Below are positions 60,335 through 64,000 of a stretch of DNA of 64,000 nucleotides, in pieces. The notes below the pieces were generated by a model. The model ran no database searches and was not told the origin of the DNA. It saw nothing but the letters and a program-made list of their open reading frames with translations. Every line of letters begins with the position of its first letter. Position 1 is the first letter of the stretch. The translations under genes were made by a program, and so were the position numbers. This DNA comes from Puniceicoccaceae bacterium (lineage in GTDB: Bacteria; Verrucomicrobiota; Verrucomicrobiia; Opitutales; Coraliomargaritaceae): contig JAKVCM010000002.1 of assembly GCA_022448605.1 (NCBI GenBank), forward strand, positions 1 through 64,000, read 5' to 3'.

Positions 60335-60985
60335 CTAAACTATCGTCTCACAGGGCGGGTGAAGTGCGGCGATGCGCGCCATGATTCTGCGAGAGGCTTC
60401 TAAGTATCTTTCGGAGTGTGTTTTGCCGGGGTCGATCTCGGTTGCAGCCATCGCTTCGCCGTAGGCGATGTGGATGTGCCCGCCGATTTTTGGTGCTTTG
60501 TCCGTGCGACCGAAGACTTCGTGGGTGCCAAAGAGGCGGGTGGGGATGACGGTAGCTTTTGATTTGCAGGCGATCATTCCCGCACCTGGCTTGGGCTCCA
60601 TTATTTGGCCTCCCAATGACCGTGTGCCCTCAGGGTAGATTGCGACAATACCTTTGCATTTGAGTGCTCGAAAGATGGCTTTGAGAGATTTAATGTCAGC
60701 ATTTTCCCGGGCTACAGGGATAGTGCCGATCTCGCGCAGTGCTTTACCAAAGAGTCCTTTAAACAGTGTATCGCGGGCAAAGTAGTTGATCGGCCTGTGG
60801 ATACAGGCTCCGATGGCGGGTGGGTCGTAGAAGCTAACGTGGTTGGCGGCAAAGATGACGGGGCCATACTTAGGCACGTTTTGAAGGCCGCTCTGGGTAT
60901 AATCGTAAAACGTGTTGAAATACCACGCCGCAAGTGTGCGTACGAGTCGGTAAAGTTGTGGGTTCGGAATGGAGCTGTCTGACAT
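60335..60985 (-). CDS. plsC: 1-acyl-sn-glycerol-3-phosphate acyltransferase, PlsC
   Basis: A 216-residue acyltransferase from ATG 60985. The catalytic HX4D motif is NHVSFYDP, followed by FKGLFGKALREIGTIPVAR, AIYPEGTRS (acyl-acceptor motif) and VIPTRLFGT. It turns lysophosphatidic acid into phosphatidic acid; with GpsA and PssA it is a third phospholipid gene of the window. An in-frame start at 61141 would add 52 residues overlapping cmk and is rejected. It is the last gene of tyrA-aroA-cmk-plsC, 28 bp after cmk; cmk-plsC adjacency is common. Confidence 0.92.
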   Translation of the reverse strand: MSDSSIPNPQLYRLVRTLAAWYFNTFYDYTQSGLQNVPKYGPVIFAANHVSFYDPPAIGACIHRPINYFARDTLFKGLFGKALREIGTIPVARENADIKSLKAIFRALKCKGIVAIYPEGTRSLGGQIMEPKPGAGMIACKSKATVIPTRLFGTHEVFGRTDKAPKIGGHIHIAYGEAMAATEIDPGKTHSERYLEASRRIMARIAALHPPCETIV

Positions 60986-61013
60986 TAAACGATGACGGAG
61001 GGCACAAGCCTGG

Positions 61014-61676
61014 TTAAGATTCGATTTGATGGGTAATTTTTTCGATAACTTCTTCGAGCGTGTGGTGCGCGGTGTCAATTTGGGTGGCTCCCCAAGGGCA
61101 GACGAGGGGGGCTGTCTGTCGGGCTCTATCCATTTCATCACGGGCAGCGATGGAGTCGGTTTGCCCTTCTTTAGCTCGGCGAGCGGCTCGTGTAGCCTCG
61201 TCGGCGTCGAGGAAAAAACGGTAAGCGGCCTCTGGAAAGATAATAGACCCGATATCGCGCCCTTCCATTACTAAGCCAGCGTAATGCTGATCACGAGCGA
61301 GATCAGCAAGCGAGCGCTGATAGGCAAAAAGTTTTTGGCGCAGTTCGGGGATCGCAGCAAATTTTGAGACCTGTGCATTCACCTCGGGCGAGCGAAGGTC
61401 GGAGTCTACAGGCACAATACCGTTAATGCCAAGTTTGGCGCTACGCCCATCGATTTGAGTGCTCAGCTCAAGCGTTTCTAGGACTTTTGAAATCGTCTCG
61501 CCTTGTTCGGCAGATGTCCCAGATCCAAGAAGAGCACAGGTCAGAGCGCGGTAGTGAGAGCCTGTGTCGACGTGCATGAGTCCAAGGCGCTCGGCGAGTC
61601 CTTTAGAGGTGGACGATTTGCCCACTGCTGCGCCCCCATCCATGGTGATAATTATAAAACTATTGGAGCTAGGCAT
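61014..61676 (-). CDS. cmk: Cytidylate kinase
   Basis: A 220-residue kinase from ATG 61676. The P-loop is DGGAAVGKSSTSKGLA, followed by LGLMHVDTGSHYRA (the substrate site), VMEGRDIGSIIFPEAAYRFFLDAD and a C-terminal lid region (RAARRAKEGQTDS). It phosphorylates CMP and dCMP. Its ATG overlaps the aroA stop by 8 bp, indicating coupled translation. A longer in-frame start within aroA is rejected because it lacks family similarity. Confidence 0.92.
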   Translation of the reverse strand: MPSSNSFIIITMDGGAAVGKSSTSKGLAERLGLMHVDTGSHYRALTCALLGSGTSAEQGETISKVLETLELSTQIDGRSAKLGINGIVPVDSDLRSPEVNAQVSKFAAIPELRQKLFAYQRSLADLARDQHYAGLVMEGRDIGSIIFPEAAYRFFLDADEATRAARRAKEGQTDSIAARDEMDRARQTAPLVCPWGATQIDTAHHTLEEVIEKITHQIES

Positions 61677-63051
61677 GGCGGAGTGAGTCGAGGGCATCAA
61701 AAAAGCCAGGATAAGTTTTTGCGCAACAGTTAGGGTCTGTGATCGCAAGCCAGGGCTTGCCATCACCGAGTAGATCGTAACTAGCGAGCACAGCAAAGCT
61801 CATTGCGAAGCGGTGGTCTTCGTAGGTGTCGATACAGAGTAGCTGGTCGGCCTTGCGTGCCTGCATCGCGCGGGCGCGAAGCTCGTTGGGCTTGGGCTGA
61901 ATGGTTAGGGCATCTTCTTCCTCTTTGACTAGCTGGCCGAGCTTGGAGAGTTCGGCGGCCATGCCCGCGATACGGTCAGTCTCTTGGTGTCGGGTATGTG
62001 CAATGCCTGTGATCCGGACGGAATCGCCAAGGAGTGGTGCGATTGCGGCGTAGGTAAGGAAAGTGTCAGATATACTGTTAAAGTTAATCTCGCGGTGGCC
62101 TCGCTGGGGAATGTTTGTTTCGCCGCAGGTAGCCGTCCATTCGTCGCGGGAGGCATCGACTTGGAGGCCGTGTTGGGCAAGCACTTCGACGAAGTGAGCG
62201 TCGCTTTGGAGTGGATCGTCGCTTAAGTTTGGGATCCGCAGACTGCCCCCGTGGATGAGGGTCAGTGCCAGAAAGTAGCTGGCTGCAGAGATGTCTGGCT
62301 CAATCGCGTAGCTTCCCGAAGCGGGAGTGGAGTATGAGGCAGGAGGGAGGTCGTATTCGCCGGCTTCTGTTGCCACGATGGAAGCGGCACCGAAGGCTTC
62401 ACGCATTTTTAAAGTAATCGCGACGTAATGCGGGCGAACCTCGGGGCAGATTAACTTAATGGGGCCTCCTGCCTGTCTTGAGCCTTTTGTGGTGCATGGC
62501 GAAGCAAGGAGAAGCGCGGAGAGGATTTGACTACTTGCCTTTGCGTCCACAGTTGTTTTGCCGCCTTTGTAGCCCTTGGCATAGAGCGTGAAGGGGAAAT
62601 GCGCGGGATCGCCATGAAATTTGAAATCGGCAGCATCGAGAGAGACGAGGGACTCGAGTAAGCCCGCTATTGGGCGTTGGCGCATGGCTGCATCGCCATC
62701 TAAGCGGTAGACGCCTCCATCACTGAGTGCGAGAAAGGCGGTAAGGAAGCGTGCAGCGGTGCCTGCGTTACCGACGTCGATGCGTGCGTTATTACAAGGG
62801 ATATGACCGCCTTGGCCTTTGACTGTGATCCTCGCTATCGCCTCGTCGGAGATGGTTTCGAAGCCCAGTTGTTCGAGTGCGGCTAGCATGATTCGAGTAT
62901 CTCTACTAAAAAGGGCACCCTCGAGATGAGTCTTCCCATCTGCGAGTGCAGCGAGGATCAGGGCGCGGTTGGTGATACTCTTTGAGCCGGGAAGCGATAG
63001 CGTGTGGTCAAGGGCGCGGGGGAGTGGTTGAATCGGAAGTGGGGCGGGCAT
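61669..63051 (-). CDS. aroA: 3-phosphoshikimate 1-carboxyvinyltransferase (EPSP synthase)
   Basis: A 460-residue EPSP synthase of the shikimate pathway. The N-terminal LPGSKSITNRALILAALADG carries the PEP/shikimate Lys, then DVGNAGTAARFLTAFLAL, LDGDAAMRQRPIAGLLESL, YAIEPDISAASYFLA and ITGIAHTRHQETDRIAGMA, and late IDTYEDHRFAMSFAVLA. A motif in the N-terminal region (GTAARFLTA) gives the Ala/Gly context important for glyphosate response; I make no prediction. It lies between tyrA (40-bp gap) and cmk (8-bp overlap), a common order. Confidence 0.95.
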   Translation of the reverse strand: MPAPLPIQPLPRALDHTLSLPGSKSITNRALILAALADGKTHLEGALFSRDTRIMLAALEQLGFETISDEAIARITVKGQGGHIPCNNARIDVGNAGTAARFLTAFLALSDGGVYRLDGDAAMRQRPIAGLLESLVSLDAADFKFHGDPAHFPFTLYAKGYKGGKTTVDAKASSQILSALLLASPCTTKGSRQAGGPIKLICPEVRPHYVAITLKMREAFGAASIVATEAGEYDLPPASYSTPASGSYAIEPDISAASYFLALTLIHGGSLRIPNLSDDPLQSDAHFVEVLAQHGLQVDASRDEWTATCGETNIPQRGHREINFNSISDTFLTYAAIAPLLGDSVRITGIAHTRHQETDRIAGMAAELSKLGQLVKEEEDALTIQPKPNELRARAMQARKADQLLCIDTYEDHRFAMSFAVLASYDLLGDGKPWLAITDPNCCAKTYPGFFDALDSLRHA

Positions 63052-63091
63052 GCTTTTGAAACCTGAAATTTGGAAATACTTTCAATTGGAA

Positions 63092-63925
63092 TTAGAGGCT
63101 GTCTCGAAATTGTTTGCCTCGCTCTAGGCGGGCGATGAGTTCGGGCGTATTCTTATCGAGCAGAGCGCCTTTAAGGGCTTGAAGTTCGTTTTCGAAGCCG
63201 TCGATTGCTCGGAGCACTTCCTCGCGGTTTTGTTCGAGAATTTGTTTCCAGAGCGTTGGGTCGCCTGCTGCGACTCGGGTGGTATCGCGAAGACCGCCTC
63301 CAGCTAGGCTCTTCCAGTTAGCATCCATCCTAGCAAGGTGAGCGCACAAGCTAGAGGCTAATAGGTGGGGCAGGTGGCTAATGTGCGCTACGATTTCGTC
63401 GTGCTTCTCGGGTGTAGTGGAGACGACCCGCATGCCAATGGCTTGCCAGAGTTGTTGAAGCTGCGCAATCTCTGCGTCGCTGTCACCATCTAACGGGGTG
63501 ATGAAGCAGGCGGCACCATCGAATAAGTTATGGTTAGCATGGGCCATACCCGTGCGCTCAGAGCCTGCCATCGGGTGGGAGCCGATGAAGTTGACATTAA
63601 GGCTTTGCGCTTCGCGACAAATTAGACCCTTAATGCTGCCGACGTCAGTTACCAGGGCTTCTGGTGATAGCGAAGACGTTACTTGCTCGATCAGAGGGAT
63701 AATCGTTTCGACAGGCGTGCAGACTACGACAAGGTCGCTGGCCTCGCAGGCTGCGCACGCTTGATCGAACACAGCATCGCACCAATCCGCCTGCATCGCC
63801 TGCAAACGCGTCTCTGCGCGTCGCGACCAAGAATGTACCCGCTGGCAGAGCCCGCGCTCCTTCATTGCTAGAGCGAGCGAAGCACCCAGCAGGCCGGGGC
63901 CGAGTATGGAAATTTGTTGAAACAT
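63092..63925 (-). CDS. tyrA: Prephenate dehydrogenase, TyrA
   Basis: A 277-residue dehydrogenase. The N-terminal Rossmann motif is ILGPGLLGASLALAM, then VHSWSRRAET (cofactor pocket), VVCTPVETI, TDVGSIKGLI, FIGSHPMAGSERTGM (active-site His) and HISHLPHLLASSL. It converts prephenate to 4-hydroxyphenylpyruvate for tyrosine. No ACT or chorismate-mutase domain is present, so feedback inhibition, if any, is by another route. It heads the minus-strand tyrA-aroA-cmk-plsC operon. The ATG at 63923-63925 fits the family N-terminus. The last 75 bp of the window show nothing recognisable. Confidence 0.92.
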   Translation of the reverse strand: MFQQISILGPGLLGASLALAMKERGLCQRVHSWSRRAETRLQAMQADWCDAVFDQACAACEASDLVVVCTPVETIIPLIEQVTSSLSPEALVTDVGSIKGLICREAQSLNVNFIGSHPMAGSERTGMAHANHNLFDGAACFITPLDGDSDAEIAQLQQLWQAIGMRVVSTTPEKHDEIVAHISHLPHLLASSLCAHLARMDANWKSLAGGGLRDTTRVAAGDPTLWKQILEQNREEVLRAIDGFENELQALKGALLDKNTPELIARLERGKQFRDSL

Positions 63926-64000
63926 GGAAGGATGAGAAAATTTTATCCAGCAAGCGAATTGCGATGAGTGCCCTTGCGAGTCTTTAGCCTTGCGACATTC

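Overview
This is a gene-dense bacterial chromosome segment of about 50% GC with no rRNA, tRNA, CRISPR array or insertion sequence that I can see. Gene content and protein style suggest a Verrucomicrobiota member, perhaps Opitutia/Puniceicoccales. The clues are a DUF5069 protein, a rhodanese-MauE-DUF1573 cluster, nadC-birA-coaX adjacency, a SET-domain protein, a long AIR synthase, and leaders that mostly lack a Shine-Dalgarno sequence. This placement is an inference from recognition, not from a search.

Layout. 1-2.5 kb (minus): menC-menE and the start of polX. 2.5-6.0 kb: the IMP branch-point enzymes guaB and a divergent purA, then a SnoaL-like protein. 6.0-10.2 kb: YjbQ, rhodanese/MauE/DUF1573, lipocalin and a sugar-type MFS transporter. 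10.2-13.7 kb: DUF5069 and a cofactor cluster (nadC-birA-coaX). 13.8-19.8 kb: an orphan secreted protein, miaB, an HspQ-like protein, an extended IspH, OsmC, an orphan RelE/ParE-like protein and pssA. 20.0-24.8 kb: dnaN, gnd and two unknown membrane proteins. 24.9-31.2 kb: a broken comF, accD-folC and a tandem Kef-type antiporter pair. 31.3-38.2 kb: prfA-prmC, a broken HAD hydrolase gene, a RapA-type helicase and a PIG-L deacetylase. 38.3-41.6 kb: mnmE-mnmG. 41.8-47.1 kb: a PhoBR-like two-component system, a GspF/PilC protein, a Nudix protein and queC-queD. 47.4-55.4 kb: the information-processing operon nusA-infB-rbfA-nrnA-truB-ribF, then rluD. 55.6-63.9 kb: gpsA, the SET protein, dld, purM, and tyrA-aroA-cmk-plsC.

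Most striking signals. (i) Two perfect 16-bp ParB-binding (parS) palindromes lie 51 bp apart inside the mnmG reading frame, in a linker that encodes the peptide LFHVEQ twice. (ii) A promoter plus intrinsic terminator sit directly before nusA, which suggests attenuation and possibly autoregulation. (iii) Several core enzymes have lost or changed family-defining residues: AccD lacks three of four zinc cysteines, GuaB has Ser where the family has Asp, and PurA is long and divergent. (iv) comF and a HAD hydrolase gene each carry three disrupting lesions. Together with dnaN, mnmEG and the parS pair suggest an origin-proximal location, although dnaA and parAB are not in the window.
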